Source of the DNA: Gemmatimonadales bacterium
Lineage (GTDB): Bacteria > Gemmatimonadota > Gemmatimonadetes > Gemmatimonadales > GWC2-71-9
DNA length: 36,863 nucleotides
Direction of reading: 5' to 3'
Assembly (NCBI GenBank): GCA_013694695.1
Contig: JACDBX010000028.1
Span: 1-36,863 of the forward strand
Below are positions 7,223-16,249 of this stretch, piece by piece (within the stretch, counting starts at the first letter, position 1; every line of letters starts with the position of its first letter). Position numbers and translations under genes: made by a program. The notes beneath the pieces are model-generated. The model was not told the origin of the DNA. It ran no database searches and was given only the letters and a program-made list of their open reading frames with translations.

Positions 7223-8249
7223 CAGTTCCGGGCACGAAATGAATTACGGAGGGATCGATCACGAGCCCGACCGTCGCCCCCCGACTCGGCACGGGCCGCG
7301 GCGCGAGGGCCTCGAGGGTCACCGACCCGCACTGCACGATGATGCTCGGATGTCGAAGGTGTCGGTGCAGCTCCACGACCTCGCCGAACACCCCCGCCTG
7401 TTCGTCGCCGGTAGCCACCGTGACCGCATCAACCGCGAACACTGCCACCACCGGTCCGTGCGGCACGGCACCACCGACCGGCAGTCGCCCCATGGAAGAG
7501 CAGAACGCCCCGTCTTCCACCCGACCCGTGATCCGGTTCGGGATGCCAAGGAAGGCCGCGATCGCGACCGTGGCCGGTGCACGGAACAGTTCTTCCGCCG
7601 GAGCCACCTGCGCAATCCTGCCACCCAGCAGGACCGCCACGCGGTCCGCGAGCAGCACCGCATCATCCAGGTCATGGGTCGCGATCAGCATGCCGGTGCC
7701 ATCGAGGTGCGTCCGAGTCAGGACCTGCCTGACATCCTGTCGCAACCCGGGATCGAGTGAGGCCAGTGGCTCGTCGAGCAGCAGCATTTGCGGGTTCGCC
7801 GCGATCGCGCGGGCCAGTGCAACCCGGTGTCGCTGGCCTCCGCTCAGCGCCCCCGGCCTGCGGCCAGCAAGCTCCGACACCTGCACCGACGCGAGGAGTT
7901 CGGAGACGCGGCGCGAGATGTCATCCCGGTCGATGCCACGCAACCGCATCGGGAACGCAACATTGGCGGCGACATCAAGGTGCGGAAAGAGCATTGGGGT
8001 CTGGTGGAGATATACCGCCCCTCGCGATTCCGGCGGATCGTTCGTCACGTCGCGCCCCCCAACCACCACGCTGCCGTTCACCACGGGTTCGAGTCCCGCG
8101 ATCGCCCGAAGCAGCGTTGTCTTCCCGGCACCCGACGGCGCGAGCAACACGACGCGCTCTCCCCTCGCGACCGCGAGCGTCACGTCGGTCAGCCCGGCCA
8201 CGCTGCCGAAGTTGACCGCCATGGAGTCGAGTCGAAGGGCGACGGTCAT
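7212..8249 (-). CDS. ynjD: ABC importer ATPase, YnjD-like with C-terminal TOBE-like extension
   Basis: A 345-residue nucleotide-binding subunit. Walker A is APSGAGKTT (37-45), the signature LSGGQRHRVALARA begins at 135, Walker B is MLLLDEP (around 155-161) and the switch histidine is His192 in ATHDLDDA. Residues after about 260 (LGIPNRITGRVEDG... to the end) form a TOBE-like regulatory domain as in PotA/FbpC/CysA. E. coli YnjD is only about 217 residues, so this protein is longer. The ATG at 8249 overlaps the upstream permease stop as ATGA. It would power the import pathway formed with the two permeases and the YnjB-type lipoprotein. By sequence alone it could serve iron, thiamine or polyamine import. 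Confidence 0.9.
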   Translation of the reverse strand: MTVALRLDSMAVNFGSVAGLTDVTLAVARGERVVLLAPSGAGKTTLLRAIAGLEPVVNGSVVVGGRDVTNDPPESRGAVYLHQTPMLFPHLDVAANVAFPMRLRGIDRDDISRRVSELLASVQVSELAGRRPGALSGGQRHRVALARAIAANPQMLLLDEPLASLDPGLRQDVRQVLTRTHLDGTGMLIATHDLDDAVLLADRVAVLLGGRIAQVAPAEELFRAPATVAIAAFLGIPNRITGRVEDGAFCSSMGRLPVGGAVPHGPVVAVFAVDAVTVATGDEQAGVFGEVVELHRHLRHPSIIVQCGSVTLEALAPRPVPSRGATVGLVIDPSVIHFVPGTDDA

Positions 8250-9043
8250 GGCAGTACCAGCTCCACATTCCTGAGTGCCAATCGCATCAGCCCGAACGCT
8301 GCAAGGGGCGGGATCACGAGGAGCAGCGATCCTGTCGCCGCAAGCTGGTCCTGTCCGGCAACCAGATAGTCGATCACTTCGAGCGGCAGGGTGCGAACGC
8401 TTCCCCCGCCTGCGACGAGCGTCAGCGCCACCTGTCCCCATGACACGATGGCCCCCAGCAAAAGTGCCTCGAGCAGTTCGCGGTGCATCATCGGGATGGT
8501 CACTCGGCGCAGGACGTCAAACCTGCCAGCTCCCAGCGTCCTGGCTGCATCCTCGTGGCCTCCCTCGCGCACCGTGAAGATTCCGAGGAAATAGAGCGTG
8601 GTGTACCCGCATGCCGGAACAACGTGTGCGACGAAAACACCAACGATCGAACTCCCCAGCCCAGCGCCCAGTAGCGTGGCATGCAGCCCGGTTGCCAAGG
8701 CCACTGGCGGTGCTGCCACCGGCAGGAACGCCGCGCCGGCACCGATCACTCGCCGCCACCCGGTCGCAGCAGCGATCGCCGACCCGGCGAAGGCGCCGAA
8801 CACCATTGCGGCAAGCCCGGTGGCCAGCGCCAGCGCGGCACTGGCCAGTAGTGCCGGTCCGAGGAGGGCACCAGTGCCCACGACGTTGCGCCAGCTCGCG
8901 AGGCTGAACGTTCCCGGCAGCAATGCAGGAAAGAACCAGTCACTGCCGATGGATGCGAGGCCCAGGATCGCGAGCGGCATTGCCGCCGAAAGGAGCAGGA
9001 GCGGCAGGAGTCCGCGCCGTAGCATCGCCGGCACCGACGTCAT
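8246..9043 (-). CDS. ynjC: ABC importer permease, C-terminal half of a split YnjC
   Basis: 265 residues with about six hydrophobic helices. The EAA loop is EDAARTLGAGRFDVLRRVTIPMM, which docks onto the ATPase. It overlaps the preceding permease and the following ATPase gene by 4 nt each (ATGA). E. coli YnjC is a single protein of about 510 residues with two permease halves. Here the halves are separate genes in the same order, so this one corresponds to the second half. It sits in the inner membrane with the other permease. The substrate cannot be read from the sequence. Confidence 0.87.
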   Translation of the reverse strand: MTSVPAMLRRGLLPLLLLSAAMPLAILGLASIGSDWFFPALLPGTFSLASWRNVVGTGALLGPALLASAALALATGLAAMVFGAFAGSAIAAATGWRRVIGAGAAFLPVAAPPVALATGLHATLLGAGLGSSIVGVFVAHVVPACGYTTLYFLGIFTVREGGHEDAARTLGAGRFDVLRRVTIPMMHRELLEALLLGAIVSWGQVALTLVAGGGSVRTLPLEVIDYLVAGQDQLAATGSLLLVIPPLAAFGLMRLALRNVELVLP

Positions 9044-9882
9044 GTGGCGCGTCGATCCCGGGCGCGTGCCGCCTCGTGTAGTGCCACCGCACCGATGCCG
9101 ACGACCAGCCCGATCAGCACCAGCACGTGTGCTTCACCCCGTTTCGCGACACCGACATCGGTGTAGCGCTCCATCGTAAGCAGCGGCAGCGCCAGCGGGT
9201 CGCTTGGCGCGAGCAGCACCGTCGCCTCGTACGTGCCGGCGACGAATGCGAACACCGCGACGACGGCGGGCATCAGGCCGCGCCACAGCACCGGCCACGT
9301 GACCGCCCAGAAGACAGCCCGCCCGCGGGCACCCAGGGTTCGTGCCGCTTCCTCGAGCGCTCGGCCCCGATCAGCCAGGAGCGAGAATGCGATCAGTGCA
9401 AGAAAGGGAAACTCCTTCCACGCGAGTACCACGATCAGCCCGATTCCCCATTGGTCGTAAATGAGTGCGGGCATCGCAGCGGGTTGGTCGATCCAACCGG
9501 CCATGAATGCCCCGCGCGCGAGCAGCCCGCTCTGTCCGAGTACCAGCACGCCGAGTACCCCGGCCGCAAGATGGGAAAGAGGTAACGGCATCACCGCCAG
9601 CAATCGCGCCACCCCGCTGGAGCGGGTGCCCGGACGAAACAGCGCTGCCACCACCACTGCCGCCATCGTGGCCAGCGCGGTCGCCGCCGAGGCGACCCAG
9701 AGCGACCATCCGAGCCCCCGGAGGAGCTGGGGATCGTCGAACGCCGATGCCCATGACGCGGTGGAAAATCCCGTTGACCCCGGGCCCAGCAGTCCCACGC
9801 TTGCAAGCGCGCTGTATGCAATCCCGATCAGCACCGGAGTCGCCACCAGGAATGCAGCCAGTCCGGCGCCGCGTCGTATCAT
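9040..9882 (-). CDS. ynjC: ABC importer permease, N-terminal half of a split YnjC
   Basis: 280 residues with roughly six transmembrane helices. The EAA loop is EEAARTLGARGRAVFWAVTWPVL, giving the coupling helix to the ATPase. The start ATG overlaps the substrate-binding lipoprotein stop as ATGA, and its own stop overlaps the second permease. It is similar in design to its neighbour but not closely alike in sequence, so the pair should form a heterodimeric channel. Order and sizes match the two halves of the long YnjC protein of enterobacteria. Confidence 0.87.
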   Translation of the reverse strand: MIRRGAGLAAFLVATPVLIGIAYSALASVGLLGPGSTGFSTASWASAFDDPQLLRGLGWSLWVASAATALATMAAVVVAALFRPGTRSSGVARLLAVMPLPLSHLAAGVLGVLVLGQSGLLARGAFMAGWIDQPAAMPALIYDQWGIGLIVVLAWKEFPFLALIAFSLLADRGRALEEAARTLGARGRAVFWAVTWPVLWRGLMPAVVAVFAFVAGTYEATVLLAPSDPLALPLLTMERYTDVGVAKRGEAHVLVLIGLVVGIGAVALHEAARARDRRAT

Positions 9883-11114
9883 CGTGGCGTGTTGGCGCGG
9901 ATCGTCCGGCGCCAGTCGTCGGTCAGGCGTTCATGATATTCAGGATCGACTTCGGGGCGTGCGTACCGCCGGAGCGAATCAGGCGAGAGTGCGTGCGGGT
10001 CTCTTGCTTGCGCCGCAAAGCGACCACGCCAGGGCTCAGGGAGCCGCGAAACATCCAGGACCGAACCGTCAGCCCACACCTCGGGGCGCAGCTTCTCGAG
10101 TTGCGCCTCGGGTGAGAGCAGGAAATCGGCAACCACCATCGCACCCGCCGGATTCCGGGCGTTCACGGGGATACCGAGGTAGTGCGCGTTCGCCAGCATC
10201 CCGTCCCTGAGGAGGAGGGGCCGTGCGGTCGCCGGCAGGATGCCCTGGCGCACCTTCGAGATCACCTCGTTCTCGTTGTTCGACATCGAGAAATCGATCT
10301 CCCCGTTCGCGAAGAGCCGGTGCAGCTCCGCCACGCCGGCGGGATAGGTGGCGCCGAGCCGCCAGAAACCCGCGCGATGCCGAGTGACCCAACCGAGGAC
10401 CGAGTCGCGTCCTGCCGCGTACGCAGTGGAATCGAATCCGCCCTGGAAGCGCTCGACACCACCACCGAGCGCGTACATCAGGATCTTCAGGAACGTCATC
10501 CCGCTGAACGACTGGTCGTGAGTGAACCGCCCCGGATGCGCGTCGATCCATGCGCCAAGCTCGGCGACGCTCCGTGGTGGGTCGGGAACGCGCGCACTGT
10601 CGTAGATCAGCGCGTACTCGACCTGCCCCCACGGAGATTCGTAGCCACCGGGGTCCTGCTCGAAATCTCGGGCAATGATCACGGACGCGGTGTCGATGTA
10701 CCGCGCGTTGGGAAGCCGGTCCGCCCACGGCCCGAGCAGCAAATCCTCACGCCTCAGGCTGGCGAACGTGGCGCCATTGATCCATAGCAGGTCGCTGCTG
10801 CCCCGAGCGCCAGCCTCCCGTTCGGTGACGAGCAGGTTCACCATTCCCGGTCCCTGCCCCGGGACGACCTCGAGCGTTATCCCGAATCGTTCAAGGAGCC
10901 GCGGCGCCACCCATTGGTCGATGAAGGCGTTGATCGACGGATCGCCGCGCCACATCCTCCATGTCACCGTGGATCCGCGCGCCTGCGCCAGCACACTGTC
11001 CCACGGCTGCGCGGCGATCGCGCGGGACGTCGGCTCCGGCGCGACACGGTCGCACGCCATGACCAGGGCACCGCAGAGCAGTGCCGGCAACTGCAACCAC
11101 CGCCAGCCCCGCAT
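9879..11114 (-). CDS. ynjB: YnjB-like substrate-binding lipoprotein of ABC importer
   Basis: 411 residues. The ATG at 11114 opens a lipoprotein signal ending LVMAC, with the lipid-bearing cysteine near residue 22. An ATG at 11132 would add six residues and overlap the receptor gene. The mature part has the landmarks of the YnjB family (COG4134): VTWRMWRGDPSINAFIDQWV, DLLWINGATFASL, LGPWADRLPNARYID, GYESPWGQVEYALIYD and HPGRFTHD. It should capture the ligand in the periplasm and hand it to the two permeases. KEGG lists Ynj as a putative thiamine system, but the ligand has not been settled to my knowledge. It lies 7 bp after the TonB receptor stop, linking outer- and inner-membrane steps. Confidence 0.9.
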   Translation of the reverse strand: MRGWRWLQLPALLCGALVMACDRVAPEPTSRAIAAQPWDSVLAQARGSTVTWRMWRGDPSINAFIDQWVAPRLLERFGITLEVVPGQGPGMVNLLVTEREAGARGSSDLLWINGATFASLRREDLLLGPWADRLPNARYIDTASVIIARDFEQDPGGYESPWGQVEYALIYDSARVPDPPRSVAELGAWIDAHPGRFTHDQSFSGMTFLKILMYALGGGVERFQGGFDSTAYAAGRDSVLGWVTRHRAGFWRLGATYPAGVAELHRLFANGEIDFSMSNNENEVISKVRQGILPATARPLLLRDGMLANAHYLGIPVNARNPAGAMVVADFLLSPEAQLEKLRPEVWADGSVLDVSRLPEPWRGRFAAQARDPHALSPDSLRRYARPEVDPEYHERLTDDWRRTIRANTPR

Positions 11115-11121
11115 TCCCGCG

Positions 11122-14022
11122 TCAGAAGACATAGCGCGCCGACAACTGCACCTGCCGTGGCCTGCCCGGCGAACGCAACACGATCGGGTCGCCCGGGCGT
11201 CCGGCCTGGGTCCGGCTACCGCCGCCGGGCACGCCATTGGCATAGTTGCCCCACTCGGTCGCGTTGAGGACGTTGAACACATCGGCCCGCAGCTCGAGAA
11301 GACTGGCGCCCACCCCCATCAGGTATGTCGCGCCGGCACTGAACTCAAGAAAGTTGGGCAGGCGCTCGTCATTCCGTCCGACCCCGACGAACCGATCGAG
11401 GTTGCCGACGAACCCCTCACCGAATATCGGACCCGATCCATCGAGGTCGAACGTGCTGAACGATCCATCGGGGTTAGTCCGGCCTGCGACGCGGTTCACC
11501 GGCTGCCCGGTCTGCCAGTCGCCGATCGCAGCCAGACGCAGCGAGCTCCCCACCGTGTACACGGCACGAAGCGTCACCTTGTGTCGCCGGTCGTTGATGG
11601 CGTCGGCCCATTCACTCGTGCTGCATGGTACGCCGGTGATTGCGTCGCGGAAGTCTTCGCCGAAGCAGTTCGCCTGGGTCGCGTTGAAGTTGATGTCTTC
11701 GGTGTCGTTCTGCGCCCGCAACCAGGCCCAGTTGCCATCCAGTGACCACGCCTCGCCGAATTGCCGGCGGACTGTGGTCACGAGTGCCTGGTACCGTCCT
11801 CGGCCAGCCGACTGCGTGGTCGTCAGGCGGCGGAACGACCCGGTTGCGGGCGCCACGGGCCGCGAGCCGTCACCGAACGTCACGCCGCGCGCCACGCTGT
11901 CTGCAACGCCGAGCGGGCGGGCGATGGCATTGAGGTCGACCGATCGCGGAAGTCTGCGCGTTTCAACCCAGGTGGCGTCGACTGTCACCGCCCAACGCGC
12001 GCCGACCTGCGCCTGGAACCCCACTGATGCCTGATAGCTCAGCGGCTGCGAAAGGCCGAGCGCAAACAGTGCGCGTTCCTCGTGCGCGGGAAGTTCGCCA
12101 CGCCGGGCCTGCAATGCCTCGCGCGTGAGCCCCTGCCCGAATGCGGGCGCACTCGCGCCCTGGAAGCTCACGACCGCATTGCCATCGGGTCCGAACTGAA
12201 CCGCATCGGAATAGATCGCGTACGGAAGCTTGCCGGTGTAGATGCCGGCCCCGGCGCGGATCACGGTCGTGGGCGTGCGGTACCAGTTCACCGCGAGGCG
12301 GGGCTGGAAGTTGTCGAGATCGGGTGAGCTGGCTCCCCGGCTGGTGATGTCGTCGTAATCCCAGCGGATCCCGGCCACCACCGCGAGCGAAGGAGTGACG
12401 CGCCATTGATCCTCGACGTACGCCCCCAGGAGTGTCTGGGTGAGGTCGACCTGCTGCTGGTTGGCATCGATCGTATAGCGCTGGACACGGACATCGGCCG
12501 GGATGTCGTCGATCGAGAGGAACTCACCGCTGGCCCGGATGTTACCATCGTTGAACACCGTGTATGAACCATTGGGGTTGGTGCTTGCACCCGACAACTG
12601 GAACCAGCTTCGCGTTGCCTCGGCACCGACCCGGATCGTGTGCCCGCCACCAATCACCGACTCGAACACGTTGCGCAACTCGAACTGGCGTTCGGTCTCG
12701 TCGAACACGAAGTTGCTCGAGCCGACGATCGCCTGTACGCTGGAGTCGGGCGCAACGATGGTGACCTGCGGACGAGTGAAGTCGCTGCGAGTGGGCGGGA
12801 AGTACCAGCGGAAGGTGCCGAACTGTGCCGAGATGGTGTTGCTGGCCTGGCCGCCCCGCAGCGCCGTCCTATGAGTGAGCGCGGTCAGGCTGCCGATCCG
12901 CCGGGTGGTGATGTCGGCCTCGGGAACGACAAGACCACTCCCCGCCCCCGCGCGATCGGTGTTGCTGTAGGCCACGCGCAGCGTCGTCGTCTGCGTCGGG
13001 GACCATCCATGGTCGATTCGTCCAAGGCCCCGAACCTTCTGGCGCCGCTCCACCCCCGTGAACTGGGTCTGCGCAGTCGATCCGATGCGAGCTTCGTCCT
13101 CCGACGAGTACTCCAGCGCGACTGACGCGAAGGTCCTCCCACGGGCGATGGGACCGGCGGCGCTCGCTCCCAACTGGACCCGCTGGAAGCCCTCCGGATC
13201 GACGCCCGAGGGAAGCTGCTTCGGCGCCGCGTCGAATGAGATCCCGAGTGGCCCATCCCTTCCCGGCCGCGACATTGCGAACACATCCCCGCTCCATGAC
13301 GCTCCTCCCGCGCGGGTTTCCTGGTTGACCACTCCGTATGCGCTCGGGCCGTGGGTCACCCCGTACGTGGACGTGAGCACCTCGAGACGACGGAGCCCGC
13401 TCAGTGGCAGCTCGACCCGCGGGCCACCCAGGAAGCCTTCGGTGTTGTTGAGTCCGTCAACGAAGTACTGCGAATAGAGGCTGTTGCCGCCTGCGATCGA
13501 GAGCGGCGGCGCGTCGCCGAAGAATCCCGTCGCCTGTGCAACACCGGGCAGGTTGAACGCGAGACTGAGCGCATCGCGAGCGTCGGACGGAAGCGCCTGC
13601 AGTTCATGTTCCTCGAGCGCGCCACCGAGCGCGGCATTCTCGGTGTTGAGCAATGGGCGGGTGCGACCGGCCACCACGGTCACCGCGTCGAGGACGAAGA
13701 GTGGGCGCATGGTCACTCCGACCTCGCGACTCGCGCCGCTTGCGATCGCCCCGATCGAGATGTCCAACGGCGTGTAGCCAACCGCGCGCACCATGAGCAC
13801 GACCGGCATGCGTGCCACCACCGCAACACGGAACCTCCCCTGGAGGTCGGTGGTGGTGCCATCGCCAGCGCCAGAGGTCACTCGCGCGTCGTGCAGCGGG
13901 GCGCCTGCCTGGCTTCTCACGACGCCCGACACCACCGCTGTCGCCTGCGCGATCGCGCTTGCAGAGGGGAAGGCCGCACCGGCGATCACTGCCACCATCC
14001 ATTTCGACACCGTCCACCGCAT
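11122..14022 (-). CDS. TonB-dependent outer-membrane receptor with carboxypeptidase-regulatory-like N-domain
   Basis: 966 residues. The ATG at 14022 has GGGGAG 6 nt upstream and begins a Sec signal peptide (1-26, ending SAIAQA). Residues about 30-115 form a carboxypeptidase-regulatory-like beta-sandwich (VVSGVVRSQAGAPLHDARV, TTTDLQGRFRV). A plug region follows (about 125-235, with SIAGGNSLYSQYFVDG and LRRLEVLT). The remainder is a beta-barrel ending in the aromatic SARYVF typical of outer-membrane proteins. No cysteine-rich or TonB-box sequence stands out. It probably imports a bulky ligand using TonB energy. As first gene of the YnjB-C-D-F and sigma/anti-sigma cluster, it is the likely outer gate of that system. 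Related receptors transport siderophores, cobalamin, glycans or peptides. Confidence 0.92.
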   Translation of the reverse strand: MRWTVSKWMVAVIAGAAFPSASAIAQATAVVSGVVRSQAGAPLHDARVTSGAGDGTTTDLQGRFRVAVVARMPVVLMVRAVGYTPLDISIGAIASGASREVGVTMRPLFVLDAVTVVAGRTRPLLNTENAALGGALEEHELQALPSDARDALSLAFNLPGVAQATGFFGDAPPLSIAGGNSLYSQYFVDGLNNTEGFLGGPRVELPLSGLRRLEVLTSTYGVTHGPSAYGVVNQETRAGGASWSGDVFAMSRPGRDGPLGISFDAAPKQLPSGVDPEGFQRVQLGASAAGPIARGRTFASVALEYSSEDEARIGSTAQTQFTGVERRQKVRGLGRIDHGWSPTQTTTLRVAYSNTDRAGAGSGLVVPEADITTRRIGSLTALTHRTALRGGQASNTISAQFGTFRWYFPPTRSDFTRPQVTIVAPDSSVQAIVGSSNFVFDETERQFELRNVFESVIGGGHTIRVGAEATRSWFQLSGASTNPNGSYTVFNDGNIRASGEFLSIDDIPADVRVQRYTIDANQQQVDLTQTLLGAYVEDQWRVTPSLAVVAGIRWDYDDITSRGASSPDLDNFQPRLAVNWYRTPTTVIRAGAGIYTGKLPYAIYSDAVQFGPDGNAVVSFQGASAPAFGQGLTREALQARRGELPAHEERALFALGLSQPLSYQASVGFQAQVGARWAVTVDATWVETRRLPRSVDLNAIARPLGVADSVARGVTFGDGSRPVAPATGSFRRLTTTQSAGRGRYQALVTTVRRQFGEAWSLDGNWAWLRAQNDTEDINFNATQANCFGEDFRDAITGVPCSTSEWADAINDRRHKVTLRAVYTVGSSLRLAAIGDWQTGQPVNRVAGRTNPDGSFSTFDLDGSGPIFGEGFVGNLDRFVGVGRNDERLPNFLEFSAGATYLMGVGASLLELRADVFNVLNATEWGNYANGVPGGGSRTQAGRPGDPIVLRSPGRPRQVQLSARYVF

Positions 14023-14069
14023 GCACCACTCCCCGAAGATGACGTGCGTAGCAACCGCGACCGGGCGGG

Positions 14070-15536
14070 TCATCGCGTGATACGAAACCACAGCCCGAGT
14101 ACCCACCGCACAAACGGCGTGAGCTTTCGACGTCGCCACTGATCCGCCGCCTTCCGATAGGCTTCGGCGAGCGTCGGGTACGGATGGATCGTCCCGCCGA
14201 TCCCCCCAAGGTCCACGCCGTTGGTGATTGCCAATGTCGCCTCCGCAATGAGGTCGCCGGCGTGCGCCCCCACGACGGTGGCCCCGACCAGTCGCGCCGT
14301 ACCGCTCGCGAGGTGCAGCCTGACGAAACCGTCGGTCGTTCCATCGAGCACCGCGCGGTCGACCTCGTCCCACTGCACCGTGACGGTGTCAATGGCGACG
14401 CCCTCCCGCTCCGCAGCGGCGGCGGTGAGGCCCACCTGCGCGACCTCGGGATCGGTGTAGGTGCACCATGGGATGACCAGTGAGCTCGCTCGCTGCCGCC
14501 CCGGGAAGAGCGCGTTGGCCACCACGATACGCGCCTGGAAATCGGCGACATGCGTGAACTGATGACGGGACGCCACGTCGCCTGCGGCGAAGACCCGGCG
14601 ATTGGTCGTGCGAAGGTGATCGTCGACCTTCACCCCATCCTTGTCGACCTCAATCCCGGCGCGCTCGAGTCCCAGACCCTCGACATTGGGCGCCCTGCCC
14701 GCGGCGACGAGGAGTGCGTCACCGTGCGCGGTGCCGGAGTTACCGTCACGATGGAAGCTGGCACTGACGCCGTTGCCGCCGGACACGCGGTCGATCGTCA
14801 CCCCGAGTTCGAGCGTGACACCATCGCGGCGTAGTGCCGCAGCAAGCAGTTCCGCTCCGTCCGGATCATCATGGGTGATAAGGCGCGGTTCGCGATCGAG
14901 GATCGTGACGGTGCTGCCCAGCCGTGCCATCGCCTGCGCCAGTTCGCAGCCGATCGGGCCGCCCCCGATTACCAGCAACCGCGCCGGAGCTTCGGTGAGG
15001 TTGAAAATGGTTTCGTTGGTGAGGTGCGGGACCTGATCGAGCCCGGGAATGGGCGGTGCTGCGGGCCGCGCGCCCGTTGCGATCACTGCCCGGCGGAAGC
15101 GCAGCGACTGTCCGGCAACGGTGATTCGGTCCGGTCCGTCGAACGCCGCCGTGCCAAGGAAGACGTCGACGCCAAGATCACGAAATCGGGAGGCGGAATC
15201 GATCGAACTGAGGTCTGCGCGAATGCGCCTCATCCGCGACATCACTGCACCAAAGTTGCGCTCACCTGATCGAGCTCCGGCGAGCAGTGCCTTCGATGGC
15301 ACGCACCCCACGTTGAGACAATCCCCACCCATCAGGTGCTTCTCGATCAGCGCGACCCGCGCGCCCAGGCCGGCAGCCGCTGCAGCGGTGACCAGTCCCG
15401 CCGTGCCGGCGCCGATCACGACCAGGTGATAACGATCATCGGGAACCGGGTTCACCCAGTCAGCGGGATGCACGTTGGCGATCCGCCTGGCATCGTGCTC
15501 GTCGATGATCGTCACGGGAGTTGACTGATGTGTCAT
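14070..15536 (-). CDS. FAD-dependent pyridine-nucleotide disulfide oxidoreductase, mercuric-reductase-like
   Basis: 488 residues. The FAD-binding fold is VVIGAGTAGLV (39-49), the redox pair GGDCLNVGCVPSKAL has Cys73 and Cys78, the NAD(P) site is GGGPIGCELAQAMARLG, and AAGDVA binds FAD. The C-terminal HPYPTLAEAY supplies the catalytic His451. It lacks the N-terminal heavy-metal domain and the terminal Cys-Cys pair of true MerA, so mercury reduction is unlikely. A basic, aromatic tail follows (RRRKLTPFVRWVLGLWFRITR without its last residue is the core). About 36 residues precede the FAD fold. It overlaps the TVP38-like gene as ATGA; the two domains are fused in other bacteria. The electron acceptor is unknown. 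Confidence 0.9.
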   Translation of the reverse strand: MTHQSTPVTIIDEHDARRIANVHPADWVNPVPDDRYHLVVIGAGTAGLVTAAAAAGLGARVALIEKHLMGGDCLNVGCVPSKALLAGARSGERNFGAVMSRMRRIRADLSSIDSASRFRDLGVDVFLGTAAFDGPDRITVAGQSLRFRRAVIATGARPAAPPIPGLDQVPHLTNETIFNLTEAPARLLVIGGGPIGCELAQAMARLGSTVTILDREPRLITHDDPDGAELLAAALRRDGVTLELGVTIDRVSGGNGVSASFHRDGNSGTAHGDALLVAAGRAPNVEGLGLERAGIEVDKDGVKVDDHLRTTNRRVFAAGDVASRHQFTHVADFQARIVVANALFPGRQRASSLVIPWCTYTDPEVAQVGLTAAAAEREGVAIDTVTVQWDEVDRAVLDGTTDGFVRLHLASGTARLVGATVVGAHAGDLIAEATLAITNGVDLGGIGGTIHPYPTLAEAYRKAADQWRRRKLTPFVRWVLGLWFRITR

Positions 15537-16249
15537 GTGACAAGCTCCCCGGCGGACGCGGTTAGGGCACGCTTGGCGATTCGCGTGATGATCACGGTCA
15601 CGACGACCGTTGCGACAAACCCGACCGCAAGCAGTGCGTAATACGCCGGTCCCCGCGCCGGCGCGCCGCCCGCCGCAAGTTCGCTCAGGTCGCCGACCAC
15701 CTTCCCGGCATAGGTATACGCGATGGTTCCGGGAATCATGCCGAGCGACGCGACCACGAAATCGACCAGCCGGATGCTCGTAAGACCAAGCAGGTAGTTC
15801 AGCAACGTGTAGGGGAAGACGGGAGAGAGCCGAATGAGGAAGACCACCTTCCGGCCATCGGCGCCCAGCGCGGCGTCGAGCGCCCGGAATCGGGACGAGT
15901 TGGCGAAGCGGCGCTCCAGGGGCGCGCGGGCAAGGTAACGGGCGACGAGAAATGCCGCCGTCGCGCCGAGCACTGCCCCGACGAACACATAGATCGAGCC
16001 AGCGACCACACCGAAGACTGCGCCGGCAGCCAGGGTCAGGAGCGACCCGGGGACCATGAGGATCGCAGCCACCACGTAGGCGAGCACAAAGACCGCCGGC
16101 CCCAATGGCCCAAGACTCTCGATGCGTGCAATCACGCCCGGTACGAACGCCGCGAGCTGTCGCCCACCCAGCAGAAGAGCCGCAATCACCGCGATCGCCA
16201 CGATGCCAATCACCCACCGGCGTGTGGCGGACTGATCCCCACGTTTCAT
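15533..16249 (-). CDS. TVP38/TMEM64 (SNARE-associated/DedA-type) membrane protein
   Basis: A 238-residue polytopic membrane protein. It has an N-terminal helix (about 15-35), a helical core with VPGSLLTLAAGAVFGVVAGS and the conserved re-entrant motif VFLIRLSPVFPYTLLNYLLGLTS, split here around FPY. The family pattern F-x-x-R-x-x-P-x-x-P is matched by FLIRLSPVFP. VTT-domain proteins are lipid scramblases or transporters. The ATG at 16249 has GAGG 6 nt upstream. It is cotranslated with the FAD oxidoreductase (4-nt overlap). It follows the tRNA-Gln terminator; only a weak promoter-like pair (TTATTC, 16 bp, TAATGA at 16354-16327) lies between. It may be the true first gene of the long downstream run. 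Confidence 0.87.
   Translation of the reverse strand: MKRGDQSATRRWVIGIVAIAVIAALLLGGRQLAAFVPGVIARIESLGPLGPAVFVLAYVVAAILMVPGSLLTLAAGAVFGVVAGSIYVFVGAVLGATAAFLVARYLARAPLERRFANSSRFRALDAALGADGRKVVFLIRLSPVFPYTLLNYLLGLTSIRLVDFVVASLGMIPGTIAYTYAGKVVGDLSELAAGGAPARGPAYYALLAVGFVATVVVTVIITRIAKRALTASAGELVT

Noticed and set aside
11115-11282. Longer N terminus for the YnjB-like protein
   Set aside because: The extra residues would lie inside the TonB receptor gene and hide the lipoprotein signal that begins at 11114.
14070-15536. True mercuric reductase (merA)
   Set aside because: No N-terminal GMTCxxC metal domain, no C-terminal Cys-Cys pair, and no other mer genes nearby.
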